Source of the DNA: Arsenophonus sp031446165
GTDB taxonomy: Bacteria; Pseudomonadota; Gammaproteobacteria; Enterobacterales; Enterobacteriaceae
Assembly: GCA_031446165.1 (NCBI GenBank)
Contig: CP132905.1
Span: forward strand, 124,001-188,000
Length of the DNA stretch: 64,000 nt
Direction: 5' to 3'
Shown piece after piece: positions 1-10,745 of the stretch; position 1 is the stretch's first letter, and the number at the start of each line of letters is the position of its first letter. Under the pieces are notes generated by a model. The model was not told where the DNA came from, did no database searches, and saw nothing but the letters and a program-made list of their open reading frames with translations. The position numbers and the translations under genes are program-made.

Positions 1-91
1 TAAATCCTCCTGTTTCGACATCTATAACTACAGGATAATAACCTCGAAAACGTTCTGATAATGTATGAATATCATTTTTTTTATTGGACAT
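1..91 (-). CDS. rnt: Ribonuclease T, N-terminal fragment (cut by window edge)
   Basis: Only the first 30 codons lie in the window; the gene runs off the left edge. The ATG is at 91 reading leftward. The peptide contains RFRGYYPVVIDVETGGF, which matches the start of E. coli RNase T including the first DEDD exonuclease motif (D and E of the DVET box). RNase T trims the 3' ends of tRNA and other stable RNAs as a dimer in the cytoplasm. In E. coli rnt lies a few genes from pdxH-tyrS, which follow here, so the synteny supports the call. No strong ribosome binding site is seen upstream of the start. Confidence 0.85.
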   Translation of the reverse strand, partial: MSNKKNDIHTLSERFRGYYPVVIDVETGGF

Positions 92-1897
92 TTTTGTATT
101 AATTTATGGTTAAGAATAAAAGAATGTTGTTTTTTAACATATAACATATATATAATATAGAGGATTAGCATAACATAAAAAAATGCACGGATGGATATAA
201 TATTCAAAAAAATATTTTTTATTTAAATTATTATTATTTTAATTTATGTTTTCATTTTTTTAAAATAAGTATATCAATTTTATTATTGATCTCTCTTTTT
301 AAGATTTTTTCTGATAAACTTTTTTAAAGTATTTTAACAAAATATATTAGATATTTTGTATTATAAATGCTGCTGTATTTTTGTGTAAAGATAGATAAAA
401 ATCTATATTTTTTTAAATAGAAAACAGTTGTCATCAAAATTATATAAACATGAATAAAGATATTTTATATGTTTTATAAAATATATAATGTATGGTTTTA
501 TTATCTTTTATTCTTAAATAAATGTATTAAAAACCAGTTTTTAAAATAATTTTTTTTAAAAATTTTTATGTTTTATTAATAAAAAATATAGTAAGCATTA
601 TTTTATAAGGTGAAATAATAGATATAAAAAGTTTATATGAACAAAAAATATTTTTACATTTAAAGGAAATATTTTATGTTATATTTTTCATCATATCTCA
701 ATAAATTTATTTGATATCTACATAAAATGACAGTAATTTGGTGAATATATATTTGAGCAAGATTTTAATATTTTAAATTATATATATTATTCAATTATAT
801 TTTATTAAATTACAATTTTAATAATTATCAATGTCTATTTTTTCTTTTTTGGATATTGTCATAATATAAAATATAAATTATCAAAATTTATGATTTCATT
901 TTTTACTGTAAAATTGCTTAGAATAACTTATGAAATTTTTCGTAAAATTTTTTTTATTTTTAAAAAATTTTTGTTTTTATAAAAATATTAAATTTTAATT
1001 AAATTAAGCACTTATCTGAAAATTTTTGTATATGGTTTTTTAATACTAAATTCTGAGATTCGTAGTTTTTAAAAATAAATATTCTAAAAAATATAGAAGA
1101 TAGCATTTTACATATATTTTTATACTTTTTTATTGGAGTTTTTATTTTTAGAATTTTTAATACATTTTTTTAAGATTAATATTATATATTAATGTTTTAT
1201 AATTTATATATTATGAGTAATAGTTATTATAGTATTGGTATTTTTGATAATTATGAGTATTTTTTTATAAAAAATCATTATTGCTATTTTTTTATAATCA
1301 TATGAATATAAAAATCAAAAAAATAATACTGGAGATTTGATTTAGTAAAAAGTTTAATATCATATAAATATTATATGAAAAAATAAAAATGCAATATTAA
1401 AATTAAGTTTATGAGTTGTATCACTTTAATTTTAAATTAAAACTTTTATATAACATATTTATGTTTTTTTACATGTTATATTTCTATACTATTTTATGGA
1501 CTAGACAAATTATAAAATTATATTTTATGGCATTTCTATTATATTTTGATAAATTTTTTTATTTATTATTCAGATTATTAATTAATTATCTATTAAGTTT
1601 ATGTTTGATCTCTAAAGCTGCATATATAAAATACATATTTCATATATATTATATTTCATAAAAAATACATTATTAAGTGAGATTTTAAGATTTTAAAATA
1701 TGACATATGAATTATAGAAAATATAATATAAAAATATAATAATATTTATTTTTCTTATTTAAGAGTATTTTTTATGTATTAATTGTGTTCATTTCTTATG
1801 AGTGTTTAAATGATATTACTTTATACATATTTTTTATAAATCGGTGAATATTATATGATGTCAATTTTTATTGAATATAATTGTAGGAGGTAAAGAC
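92..1897. other. Long AT-only spacer between rnt and pdxH
   Basis: About 1.8 kb of very AT-rich DNA with frequent stops in all frames. The only longer open frame (1416-1661) encodes a low-complexity F/Y/L/I-rich string with no start signal and no resemblance to a known protein. In E. coli several genes (for example gloA and slyA) lie between rnt and pdxH; I recognise no remnant of them. The divergent promoters of rnt and pdxH must lie here but cannot be singled out. Confidence 0.6.
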
Positions 1898-2551
1898 ATG
1901 TTAGAAAATACTTCATTTAATGTTTCTGGTTGTAGAAGAGAATATTCTAGAGGAATATTAAGACGCCAAGATTTAACTCAAGATCCTTTGATTTTATTTG
2001 ATCTTTGGATGCAAGATGCTTATAAAGAAAAACTAGTAGATCCAACAGCGATGTCTATTTCTACAGTAGACACTAATGGACAACCATATCAAAGAATTGT
2101 TTTATTAAAACATTATGATAAACATGGATTGATTTTTTATACTAATTTATTTAGTCGTAAATCGCGACATATTATTGTCAATAATCATGTTAGTGTATTA
2201 TTCCCATGGTATTCATTAGAACGTCAAGTTTGTTTTCTAGGTACTGCTAAAAAATTATCTTCTGTTGAAGTTATCAAGTATTTCTATAGTCGACCTAAAG
2301 ATAGTCAAATAGCAGCGTGGATTTCTCCACAATCAGAAAAAATATCTAGTCGAAATATTTTAGAAAAAAAATTTTTACAATTTAGCAAAATAGTTAAAAA
2401 TAATAAAATCCCCGTGCCTAGCTTTTGGGGAGGATATCGTATTAAGTTTAATAGTGTAGAATTTTGGCAAGGTGGCAATAAGAGATTGCATGATAGATTT
2501 ATATATATATGGAAATCTAATCATTGGGAAATTAATCGGTTAGCACCTTAA
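1898..2551 (+). CDS. pdxH: Pyridoxine/pyridoxamine 5'-phosphate oxidase
   Basis: FMN-dependent oxidase that converts pyridoxine or pyridoxamine 5'-phosphate to pyridoxal phosphate, the last step of vitamin B6 synthesis and salvage. The 217-residue product matches E. coli PdxH (218 aa) over its whole length: LRRQDL near the N-terminus, PYQRIVLLKHYD and FYTNLFSRKS in the flavin-binding split barrel, and the C-terminal signature FWQGGNKRLHDRF...RLAP. An in-frame TTG at 1871 would add nine residues, but the ATG at 1898 has a perfect AGGAGG at 1885-1890 and gives the family length, so I chose it. tyrS follows about 110 bases downstream as in E. coli. BioA and BioF in this window both need PLP. Confidence 0.96.
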   Translation: MLENTSFNVSGCRREYSRGILRRQDLTQDPLILFDLWMQDAYKEKLVDPTAMSISTVDTNGQPYQRIVLLKHYDKHGLIFYTNLFSRKSRHIIVNNHVSVLFPWYSLERQVCFLGTAKKLSSVEVIKYFYSRPKDSQIAAWISPQSEKISSRNILEKKFLQFSKIVKNNKIPVPSFWGGYRIKFNSVEFWQGGNKRLHDRFIYIWKSNHWEINRLAP

Positions 2552-2661
2552 TGAAAAATGTATTTTTATGGTGTTTTTAAATAGATATTTTATTTTTTTA
2601 AAGGTTGAGAGTTATATGTCATGTATGTAATATAAACGATATAATTGACGGAGAGATCTTC

Positions 2662-3936
2662 ATGTTTAATCAAAATGTGCTGCAATTTTTAAAAAATAGG
2701 AGTTTAATTAATCAATTAACAGACAAAAGAACATTAAATGAGAAGCTTTTAAAAAAATCAATTAATCTTTATTGCGGTTTCGATCCAACTGCTGATAGTT
2801 TGCATGTAGGTCATTTACTTCCTTTATTATCTTTAAAACATTTTCAAAAGATGGGACATACACCAATTATTTTAATTGGTGGTGGGACGGCTTTGATTGG
2901 TGATCCAAGTTTTAGATCTCATAGACGTAAATTACAAAATTTTGAAATGGTATCTGCATGGGCAAGTAAAATCAGTCAACAAATTCTACCATTTTTAGAT
3001 TTTGATGCTGGTAAAAATAGTGCAAAAATTATCAATAATTATGATTGGATTAGTAAAATAGATTTATTAACCTTTTTACGTGACGTTGGGAAACATTTTT
3101 CTGTGAATAAAATGATTCATAAAGAAGCAGTCAAAAAACGTATTGAACGTGATAATCATGGCATTTCTTTTACTGAATTTTTTTATAGTTTGCTTCAATC
3201 TTATGATTTTGCTCATCTTTTTAATAAATATAATGTTGAATTGCAGGTAGGTGGATCTGATCAATGGGGTAACATTATTTCTGGTATTGATTTAACACGT
3301 CGTTTGTATCAAAAAAAAGTCTTTGGTTTGACTGTACCTCTGATTATTAAATCCGATGGTACTAAGTTTGGAAAAACAGAAGATAATGTTATTTGGTTAG
3401 ATCCACAAAAAACTAGTCCGTACAAATTTTATCAATTTTGGATTAATACTGCAGATGTAGATGTTTATCGTTTTTTAAAAATTTTTACTTTTATGCCAAT
3501 TGATGAAATAGAGATATTACAAAAAGAAGAAAAAAATAGTCAAAAAAAACTTAAAGCTCAATATTTATTAGCAGAAAAAATTACTCAATTCGTACATGGC
3601 AATGAAAGTTTACAAGCAGCTAAGCGAATTACCGAGAATTTATTTCGTAATGATATAAACCAATTATCAGTAAAAGATTTTGTACAATTAGGACAAGATG
3701 GAGTACCGATGATAAAATTACATGTAGGAGCAAATTTACAGCAAGCATTAATTGAGGCAGAGTTCGTATTTTCACGTGGACAATCTAGAAAAATGATTCA
3801 ATCTAATTCAGTGATGATTAATGGTAAAAAATGTTCTGATCCTTCCTATATTTTTACTGAAAAAGATCGTTTATTTGAACGCTATTCTTTAATAAAACGT
3901 GGTAAAAAAAATTACTGTTTAATTTATTGGGAATAA
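2662..3936 (+). CDS. tyrS: Tyrosyl-tRNA synthetase
   Basis: Class Ic synthetase that charges tRNA-Tyr. The product is 424 residues, the same as E. coli TyrS. Visible are the HIGH-type motif HVGHL within CGFDPTADSLHVGHL, the KMSKS-type motif KFGKT after the SDG-T segment, VGGSDQWGNI of the tyrosine pocket, and a C-terminal S4-like RNA-binding domain (SRGQSRKMIQSNSVMINGKK). A longer reading frame opens at 2605, but the ATG at 2662 has GGAGAGA at 2650-2656 just upstream and matches the family start. It lies directly after pdxH in the same direction, the E. coli order; the two may be cotranscribed. No terminator is evident downstream. Confidence 0.96.
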   Translation: MFNQNVLQFLKNRSLINQLTDKRTLNEKLLKKSINLYCGFDPTADSLHVGHLLPLLSLKHFQKMGHTPIILIGGGTALIGDPSFRSHRRKLQNFEMVSAWASKISQQILPFLDFDAGKNSAKIINNYDWISKIDLLTFLRDVGKHFSVNKMIHKEAVKKRIERDNHGISFTEFFYSLLQSYDFAHLFNKYNVELQVGGSDQWGNIISGIDLTRRLYQKKVFGLTVPLIIKSDGTKFGKTEDNVIWLDPQKTSPYKFYQFWINTADVDVYRFLKIFTFMPIDEIEILQKEEKNSQKKLKAQYLLAEKITQFVHGNESLQAAKRITENLFRNDINQLSVKDFVQLGQDGVPMIKLHVGANLQQALIEAEFVFSRGQSRKMIQSNSVMINGKKCSDPSYIFTEKDRLFERYSLIKRGKKNYCLIYWE

Positions 3937-4516
3937 ATAATTATTTTTATAATTTAATTATATAAATTAAAAACAATTTTTTCTAAAAATTGATTTATAT
4001 TGTTATGTTTAGTAATTAGCACATACATTAAAAAACACAATATTCAGTTTATTTATTATTAAAAAACCGATTAATTTTTAATATGGTTTATCAGATTTTT
4101 ATATTAATAGATTAGAATTTTTCTCTTAACTAAGATATCGCATATGTTTTTATAAACCAAGTAAAATATATATTGGATTTTAAATTATTTTTAATAAGAA
4201 AATTATTTAGGATTTTTTATTAAAATACATTATATAAATAATTTATTATTTATTTTTTTTTGAGCGGTATTTTTTCATTTATATATAAAAACCGTATTTT
4301 TTATTGATTTTTTAAAAAATCTATTTTTTTTAGTTTTCTTAAAAAATAGCTGTATTATTTATTAAATAGATTTTTAATTTTTTTAATTTTCTTGAATAAA
4401 TTTATTTAAATAAAATCTATTTGAATAATAAAAAAAATATTATTTATATATTTTTATATTTTAATTTATAACATTAATTTTATTGGTTTTTATATGTATT
4501 AATAATATGAATTTGA
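3937..4516. other. AT-rich convergent spacer between tyrS and hemB
   Basis: About 580 bases between two convergent genes. Only A/T homopolymer-rich sequence is seen, with several weak AT hairpins and no convincing GC-stem terminator. pdxY, which follows tyrS in E. coli, is not recognisable. Confidence 0.5.
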
Positions 4517-5494
4517 TTAAATTAGTTTTTTTTCTGCTAAATCTAATGAAAAATAACTCAAGATTAGTGTAGCTCCAGCACGTTTGATGACACTCAATGT
4601 TTCTAAAACAACATCAATTTCTTTAATTGCACCAGCTTTAGCAGCAAATTTTATTTGAGAAAACTCTCCGCTGACTTGATAAGCGGCCACTGGTAATGTG
4701 GTTCTTTCACGGATATCACGTATAATATCAAGAGAAGTACCTGCTGGTTTTATCATTAAAATATCAGCACCTTCTTGTTCATCTATTAACGACTCTCTAA
4801 TAGCTTCATTACGGTTCATTGTATTGATTTGATAACTTTTTCTGTCACCAATTAAAGAAGATTTAATAGCTTCACGAAAAGAATTATAAAGACTGGAAGC
4901 AAATTTAGTGGAGTACGACATAATACCGGTATGTGTAAAACCAGCTTTGTTTAATGCATGCCGGATTGCAAAAACTTGTCCATCCATGGCTGCAGAAGGT
5001 GCAATAAAATCAGCGCCAGCATTTGCAGCAGTAATCGCTTGTTTTTGTAGATTTAATAATGTTTTGTCATTATCAACAGTATTTTTGTGTAAAATACCGC
5101 AATGCCCATGAGAAGTATATTGACAAAAGCAAGTATCAGAAATTACTATGATTTCTGGTACTGTATTTTTACAAATTTTTGACATGCGAGCGATTAATCC
5201 ATTTTCGTTCCAAGTATCACTTCCTATTTCATCTTGATTATGAGAAATACCAAATAACATAACTGATTTGAGGCCAGATTTAGCAATACGTTCAATTTCA
5301 TAAGGTAATTTATTTTCAGGGATCCGAAATATACCAGGCATAGTTATAATAGATTGATAATCTTGAATATTTTCTTCAATAAATATAGGTAATATTAAAT
5401 CATTGATGCTTAAATTTGTTTCTTGAAATAAAGTTCGCCGAAAGTTTGTTTGACGCAATCTTCTTAAACGTTGAATATTTTTTGTATATTGCAT
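4517..5494 (-). CDS. hemB: Delta-aminolevulinic acid dehydratase (porphobilinogen synthase)
   Basis: Condenses two 5-aminolevulinate molecules to porphobilinogen, an early common step of haem synthesis. The 325-residue product aligns end to end with E. coli HemB (324 aa). The metal-binding cysteines are present in SDTCFCQYTSHGHCG. The two active-site lysines are present in SYSTKFASSLY (Schiff base partner) and in MIKPAG (catalytic lysine). An upstream in-frame ATG at 5518 lacks a binding site, whereas the ATG at 5494 has AGGA six bases upstream and gives the expected length. It stands alone between long spacers. Its presence suggests the symbiont makes some haem despite a possible blood diet. 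Confidence 0.95.
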   Translation of the reverse strand: MQYTKNIQRLRRLRQTNFRRTLFQETNLSINDLILPIFIEENIQDYQSIITMPGIFRIPENKLPYEIERIAKSGLKSVMLFGISHNQDEIGSDTWNENGLIARMSKICKNTVPEIIVISDTCFCQYTSHGHCGILHKNTVDNDKTLLNLQKQAITAANAGADFIAPSAAMDGQVFAIRHALNKAGFTHTGIMSYSTKFASSLYNSFREAIKSSLIGDRKSYQINTMNRNEAIRESLIDEQEGADILMIKPAGTSLDIIRDIRERTTLPVAAYQVSGEFSQIKFAAKAGAIKEIDVVLETLSVIKRAGATLILSYFSLDLAEKKLI

Positions 5495-6816
5495 TTTTTT
5501 CCTATCATGAGTAGTCATAATATTTTTAAATATATTTGTATTATATGATTTTATGCATGGATCTTGATATTTTTTATATTATATAATGTAATATGTAAAT
5601 AATATTTTTTATATTAATATTTATTTTTATTTATTTTTTATTGCTTGAATGTTTTATATTAATTTTTTCATATTTCTTTATGGTAAAGATATCATATTTT
5701 ATTTAAATTATTATAAGAATTAATATATTTTTAATATTTTATGAAGTTTTGTTATCATTAAGATTATGACCATATATTTTCAATCATTTTTATTGACCAA
5801 GTAAATGTTAAAAAATTAAAAAATTTTTTTATAAATTCATTTAATATTATAAAATCATTTTTAAATGATATACCACTATAAAAGATAAAACTATCAATAT
5901 TTAGGTATTTTTTAAAATTTATTATTTAATATTTGTATTATTTTATAATACGTTATTTATTTTAAAATATTTATTTAAAAATAAAAATCAGATATGAAAT
6001 TATTAATATAAAGATTATTAGATGCAGTTTTTATAAAAATGAAAAGTATATATTTTTATAAAGCAATTAATATATGTCATTTACATGAATAATTTGTGTA
6101 TTTTTTGTTTGTTTTTAAATATATATAATTACTTTTAATTCAATTATAATGTATATATTATTGCATTTAAAATCATGTATTCTATAAATTTTAAAATAAA
6201 TTATTATACTATTTAAATATTTATATAAATAATAAACATATAATAATCAAGATTATTCTACAAATAATGTAACAAATACTGTGATATATCATAAAAAACA
6301 TATTTTATATTTTCCAGTAAGTTGTTATTATGAAAAATTAATAATTGTATATGAAAATATTATATATTAAAAAATAATATTTTAGTAAATGTTTTACATT
6401 TCTTAAATGGTTAACAATAAAAGCGAAGATTTTAAAAAAAAATACTTTAGTATATTTTAAATATTAAATGGATTTATACAGATAAATAATAGTTTTTTAA
6501 GATTATAAAAAAGATTTTATATTTTTTATAGTTTTGTAAAAAACTTTTGTTTTTATGACGAAATTTTAATAACATATAAAACTAATATTAAAAAATACAT
6601 TAAATCTTTAAATATACATGTTGTATTAGTTTTAAGATTCCACATATTTTTATATTTGTGTTAAATGAGCAGGAGTATTGTTAATTAATTTTTAATAATC
6701 AGTGTCATTAAAAATTTTAATGAAAATAATATTCAATTTTATTAAAAAGTAATTCATTAAAAAAATTTTGACAAAATTAGAAAAACTAATAAAAAATAAA
6801 AATTACTTATTAATGT
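5495..6816. other. AT-rich divergent spacer between hemB and dusA
   Basis: About 1.3 kb with stops in every frame and no recognisable gene remnant, RNA gene or GC-rich islet. Promoters for hemB (leftward) and dusA (rightward) must lie here but are indistinguishable in the AT background. Confidence 0.5.
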
Positions 6817-7821
6817 ATGAACATTAAAAATTATCATAATATAAATCGTTTTAGTGTAGCTCCAATGCTTGATCGGACAGATCGTCATTGTCGTTATTTT
6901 TATAGATTATTAACTAAAAAAACTTTGCTTTATACAGAAATGGTGACAACTAGTTCTATTATTTATGGAAATATAAAAAAAGTATTAGCTTATAACGCAG
7001 AAGAACATCCGCTAGCTTTGCAATTAGGTGGAAATAAACCTAAAGAATTAGCTTATTGTGCGAAAATAGCTCAAAAATATAATTATGATGAAATTAATTT
7101 AAATATTGGTTGTCCATCTAATCGAGTGAAAAATGGGTGTTTTGGTGCTTCTTTGATGAGGGAAGCTTCTTTGGTAGCAGATTGTATAAAAGTAATGCAG
7201 GATGCAGTAACTATTCCTATTACAATTAAAACTCGTATCGGAATTGATAATGATGATAGTTATGATTTTCTGGTAAATTTTATTGATACAATTATTACTA
7301 ATAGTCCATGTCGTTTATTTATTATTCATGCTCGTAAAGCATGGTTATCTGGATTAACACCAAAACAAAATAGAGAGATACCCCCTTTAAATTATAAACG
7401 CGTTTATCAATTAAAAAAATATTTTCCTCATTTAATTATTGTACTTAATGGTGGAATTAAAACTATTAATGAAGCTAAAAAGCATTTACAATATCTTGAT
7501 GGTGTTATGATAGGAAGAGAAGTATACAGAAATCCTTGTTTGTTAATGCAGGTTGATTGCAAAATATTTGAAGAAAATTGTAATTTAATTTTTGATAAAA
7601 TTTCAATAATAAAAGGAATGTATCCTTATATCCATAAGGAAGTAAATAATGGTGCTTTTTTAGGTCATATTGTTCGTCCTATGTTAGGAATATTTTCAGG
7701 AGTTTCAGGATCTCGTCAATGGCGACGTTATTTAAGTGAAAATGCATATAAAAAAGGTGCGGATATTAGTATCGTTCAAAAAGCATTAAAATTTATTATA
7801 AATAATAATCTTCTAGATTAA
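6817..7821 (+). CDS. dusA: tRNA-dihydrouridine synthase A
   Basis: FMN enzyme that reduces uridines in the D-loop (positions 20/20a in E. coli) of tRNAs. The 334-residue product has the Dus hallmarks: RFSVAPMLD at the N-terminus, TEMVTT, LQLGG, the catalytic-cysteine loop NIGCPSNRV, IKTRIGID, IIHARKAWLSGL and the phosphate-binding NGGI and IGREVYRNP. The motif after APMLD, usually WTDRHCR in E. coli DusA, reads RTDRHCR here. The details (KAWLSGL, NREIPPL) point to DusA rather than DusB or DusC. No Shine-Dalgarno is visible before the ATG. A tRNA-Ala gene on the opposite strand follows 33 bases after the stop. Confidence 0.93.
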   Translation: MNIKNYHNINRFSVAPMLDRTDRHCRYFYRLLTKKTLLYTEMVTTSSIIYGNIKKVLAYNAEEHPLALQLGGNKPKELAYCAKIAQKYNYDEINLNIGCPSNRVKNGCFGASLMREASLVADCIKVMQDAVTIPITIKTRIGIDNDDSYDFLVNFIDTIITNSPCRLFIIHARKAWLSGLTPKQNREIPPLNYKRVYQLKKYFPHLIIVLNGGIKTINEAKKHLQYLDGVMIGREVYRNPCLLMQVDCKIFEENCNLIFDKISIIKGMYPYIHKEVNNGAFLGHIVRPMLGIFSGVSGSRQWRRYLSENAYKKGADISIVQKALKFIINNNLLD

Positions 7822-7854
7822 ATTATCATAGTTAAATATATGTTATAATTTTTG

Positions 7855-7927
7855 TGGAGCTAAGCGGGCTCGAACCGCCTCCCTCTTGCATGCCATGCAA
7901 GTGCTCTTCCTTTTAAGCTATAGCCCC
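7855..7927 (-). tRNA. tRNA-Ala (anticodon GGC)
   Basis: A 73-nt cloverleaf on the minus strand. The acceptor GGGGCTA pairs with TAGCTCC, with the G3-U70 wobble that is the alanine identity element. The anticodon stem CTTGC/GCAAG carries the loop ATGGCAT with anticodon GGC, and the T-arm contains TTCGAGC. CCA is not encoded after the discriminator A. In E. coli the GGC tRNA-Ala genes (alaX, alaW) also lie beside gltX, so this is a conserved neighbourhood. Confidence 0.96.
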
Positions 7928-8086
7928 AGAATTTTTTAGGTTAAAAAGTCGTTAAAACTTTATGAAAGTTAATTTATTAAATCTCGATTTTAAAAATTTT
8001 ATTTTGACTAATTTAACTAAATTTACAAAAATGATTGTAGATGTATATAATTTTAAATTATCTTATTTATATTAATATCTTAATAT

Positions 8087-9511
8087 TTATATTGAAATTA
8101 TGTTTTTGTATTTATGAATGTAAAGTAAAGCATTATCAATACGTTTTAATACACGTTTTTTTCCTATAGCATATAAAGTTGCATCAATGCTTGGTGAATG
8201 CATTGTTCCGGTTAAAGCAACACGTAACGGCATACAAATGTTTTTCATGCTCACTTCTAATTTTGATGCAGTTAATTGTATAATATCATGAATATTTTTT
8301 TGTTCCCAAGTATTTATCTCTTCTAGTTTTTTTTTGACTGTTTTTAAAGGTAAAATGGCATTCGTGCATAAATATTTTTTTGCTGCCTCAATTTCATATA
8401 AATCAAAATCTTGATAGAAATAGTGAGATGATTTAGCAATTTCTTTTAAAGTTTTTGAATTTTTTCCTAAAAGTTTTATTAAATTTTCTAAAGTAGGCCC
8501 AGATTGTATATTAAGACCTTGTTGTTCCATATGCCATTTTAAATGTTTTGCAACATATTTTGGTGGCAATGAGTTAATATAATAATGATTAAGCCATAAT
8601 AATTTTTTGATATTAAATGTGCTGGCTGATTTACTAATAGTTTTGAAAGAAAAATGATCGATCATTTCATTTATATTAAAAATTTCTTTATCACCATAAG
8701 ACCATCCTAGACGAACTAAATAGTTTAACAATGATTCTGGTAAGTAACCTTCGTCTCTGTATTCCATAATATTAATAGCTCCATGACGTTTAGATAATTT
8801 TTTACCATCGTTACCTAATATCATTGAAACATGTGCATATTGAGGTATTGGTGCATTAAGTGATTTTAATATATTTATCTGTCTTGGAGTGTTATTAATA
8901 TGATCTTCACCACGTATTACATGGGTGATTTCCATATCCCAATCATCAATGACTACACAAAAATTATAAGTTGGAGTACCGTCGCTTCGACGTATGATTA
9001 AATCATCTAATTCAAGATTACTAAATTTAATCCACCCACGAATTTTATCTTCAAAAATAACTGAACCTTTTGTTGGATTGCAAAAACGCACTACGTGAGG
9101 TTTATTGATTTGATGATTATTTTTATAATTTCTACAATATCCATCATAACGTGGTTTTTGACCGTTAGAAATTTGATTTTTTCGTAAATCATTTAATCTA
9201 GTTTGAAGACAATAACAACGGTATGCTTTTCCTGTATCGAGCATGTGATTTATTACTGCATGATAGCGATTGAAACGTTTGGTTTGGTAATAAGGACCTT
9301 CATCCCAATTCAAATTTAACCAATGCATTCCATCAATAATAGCATTAACACTGTTTTTTGTCGAACGCGCAATATCTGTGTCTTCAATACGTAATATGAA
9401 TTTTCCGTTTTTGTTTCGACTATAAAGCCATGAATAAAGTGCAGTACGAGCGCTACCGACATGCAAAAAACCTGTCGGACTTGGTGCAAAACGGGTTTTT
9501 ATTGTTTTCAT
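8087..9511 (-). CDS. gltX: Glutamyl-tRNA synthetase
   Basis: Class I synthetase charging tRNA-Glu; 474 residues against 471 in E. coli. The HIGH-type motif is HVGS in RFAPSPTGFLHVGSARTAL, followed by RIEDTD. The catalytic-domain signatures DDWDMEITHVIRGEDHINNT and the KMSKS-type KKLSKRHG are intact. The zinc-binding stem-contact insertion has Cys99, Cys101 and Cys126, but the fourth ligand position (His127 in E. coli) is Asn128 here. The start ATG has AGG about eight bases upstream. It lies between tRNA-Ala and tRNA-Val genes, as in E. coli. Without other evidence the enzyme is presumed functional. Confidence 0.96.
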   Translation of the reverse strand: MKTIKTRFAPSPTGFLHVGSARTALYSWLYSRNKNGKFILRIEDTDIARSTKNSVNAIIDGMHWLNLNWDEGPYYQTKRFNRYHAVINHMLDTGKAYRCYCLQTRLNDLRKNQISNGQKPRYDGYCRNYKNNHQINKPHVVRFCNPTKGSVIFEDKIRGWIKFSNLELDDLIIRRSDGTPTYNFCVVIDDWDMEITHVIRGEDHINNTPRQINILKSLNAPIPQYAHVSMILGNDGKKLSKRHGAINIMEYRDEGYLPESLLNYLVRLGWSYGDKEIFNINEMIDHFSFKTISKSASTFNIKKLLWLNHYYINSLPPKYVAKHLKWHMEQQGLNIQSGPTLENLIKLLGKNSKTLKEIAKSSHYFYQDFDLYEIEAAKKYLCTNAILPLKTVKKKLEEINTWEQKNIHDIIQLTASKLEVSMKNICMPLRVALTGTMHSPSIDATLYAIGKKRVLKRIDNALLYIHKYKNIISI

Positions 9512-9866
9512 AAAAAAACCTAAAATATTTTGTAGTATCTGGTTATTATAAAATAGATATGTTTTTAAAATTTTATACTGAAACTTATTAAAAAAACATT
9601 TTTATATTTTTAGTATTAGTAATTAAGTGTTATTTATTTTTTGTGTGATATCAATGTTTTTATAATTCATTATTGCTTTTTTAATTTTATATAAAATACA
9701 GATGTCTGATGCACTATCTGATGAACTATATGTACTATAAATGTAGTTTAAATATAACTTAATATATTTTAGGCAATTTTATATTTGAATACTATGAAAA
9801 AATATGTTATAAAAAATTGACTTCAAGCATTATAGATAAAATCTAATATCATTTTATTTATGAGAT
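9512..9866. other. Spacer between gltX and tRNA-Val
   Basis: About 355 AT-rich bases holding the divergent promoters. TTGACT at 9817-9822 resembles a -35 element for tRNA-Val, but the best -10 candidates (TAAAAT, TAATAT) are badly spaced, so no promoter is called. Confidence 0.4.
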
Positions 9867-9940
9867 GGGCGATTAGCTCAGTTTGGTAGAGCATCTCCCT
9901 TACAAGGAGAGGGTCATCAGTTCAAGTCTGGTATCGCCCA
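9867..9940 (+). tRNA. tRNA-Val (anticodon TAC)
   Basis: A 74-nt cloverleaf. The acceptor GGGCGAT pairs with ATCGCCC, the discriminator is A, and the D-arm contains GCTC...GAGC. The anticodon stem TCTCC/GGAGA has loop CTTACAA giving UAC, and the T-loop reads TTCAAGT. CCA is not encoded. In E. coli the valU-valX-valY cluster with the same anticodon lies upstream of gltX; here a single copy remains in the same place. Confidence 0.96.
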
Positions 9941-10745
9941 TATACCCATATGAAAAACCTAACAAGTGATAAATTTAAAAATTGATATGCAAGTATGAAA
10001 AATTACAAATTTAAAACATATTTGTAAGTTATTATATGCAGATTTATTTTTGACTAATGTTTTTTTGAATTTGTATTAAATTTTATTAATAAAATTATTT
10101 TTGTATTATAAAGTTACATATAAAAAATATTGATTACTTTTTGTAAATATAAAAATTTTTATTTAATTTTTTAATAAATTTTCATAAAAAATATACAAAT
10201 AAATAATTCATAAATAAAATTAATATAGAAAAACAAATTTACATAATTTTAAATTTTTAAAATTATCGATATTAGTATTATTCTATTAGCATAATTTATT
10301 ATTATATAAATATGATATAATATATAAAATGATGTATATAGATAAATATTTTTATAAAAATTAATATAATTTACAACCAATTTTTGGTATTTTGTAACTT
10401 TTATTTTTAAATTTTTGTTAAATATATGTTTTTATTTTATATACTTTCATTATATTGTTTAATCTTCTAAATATTTAGTTTTAAAGATTTAGATTATTTT
10501 AAATAAACATGAGAATATAGTAATATTATATAAATATACGTTTTTTTTTAAAAATCAAAAGAATAATAAAAAAATAATGATTAATTATGATTTTTATTCA
10601 GTTTGTTTTTTTAAATCAGTATGTAAAATTTTTAAAAATTTTTATTAATTTTAAATTTATCTTTTTTTTAATCGAATATTATTTGTATTGTTCATGTTTT
10701 TTATAATTAAAAATAAGGTTTCTGGTATTGGAAGGGGTTTTAATT
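9941..10745. other. AT-rich spacer between tRNA-Val and pgl
   Basis: About 800 bases of A/T-rich sequence without a supported reading frame or RNA fold. Nothing else is seen. Confidence 0.5.

Noticed and set aside
1416..1661. 81-codon open frame in the first spacer
   Set aside because: Low-complexity F/Y/L/I/K composition as expected from translating A/T-rich DNA, no ribosome binding site, no recognisable homologue.
4908..5111. 67-codon frame opposite hemB
   Set aside because: Antisense shadow of conserved hemB codons; no independent start signal.
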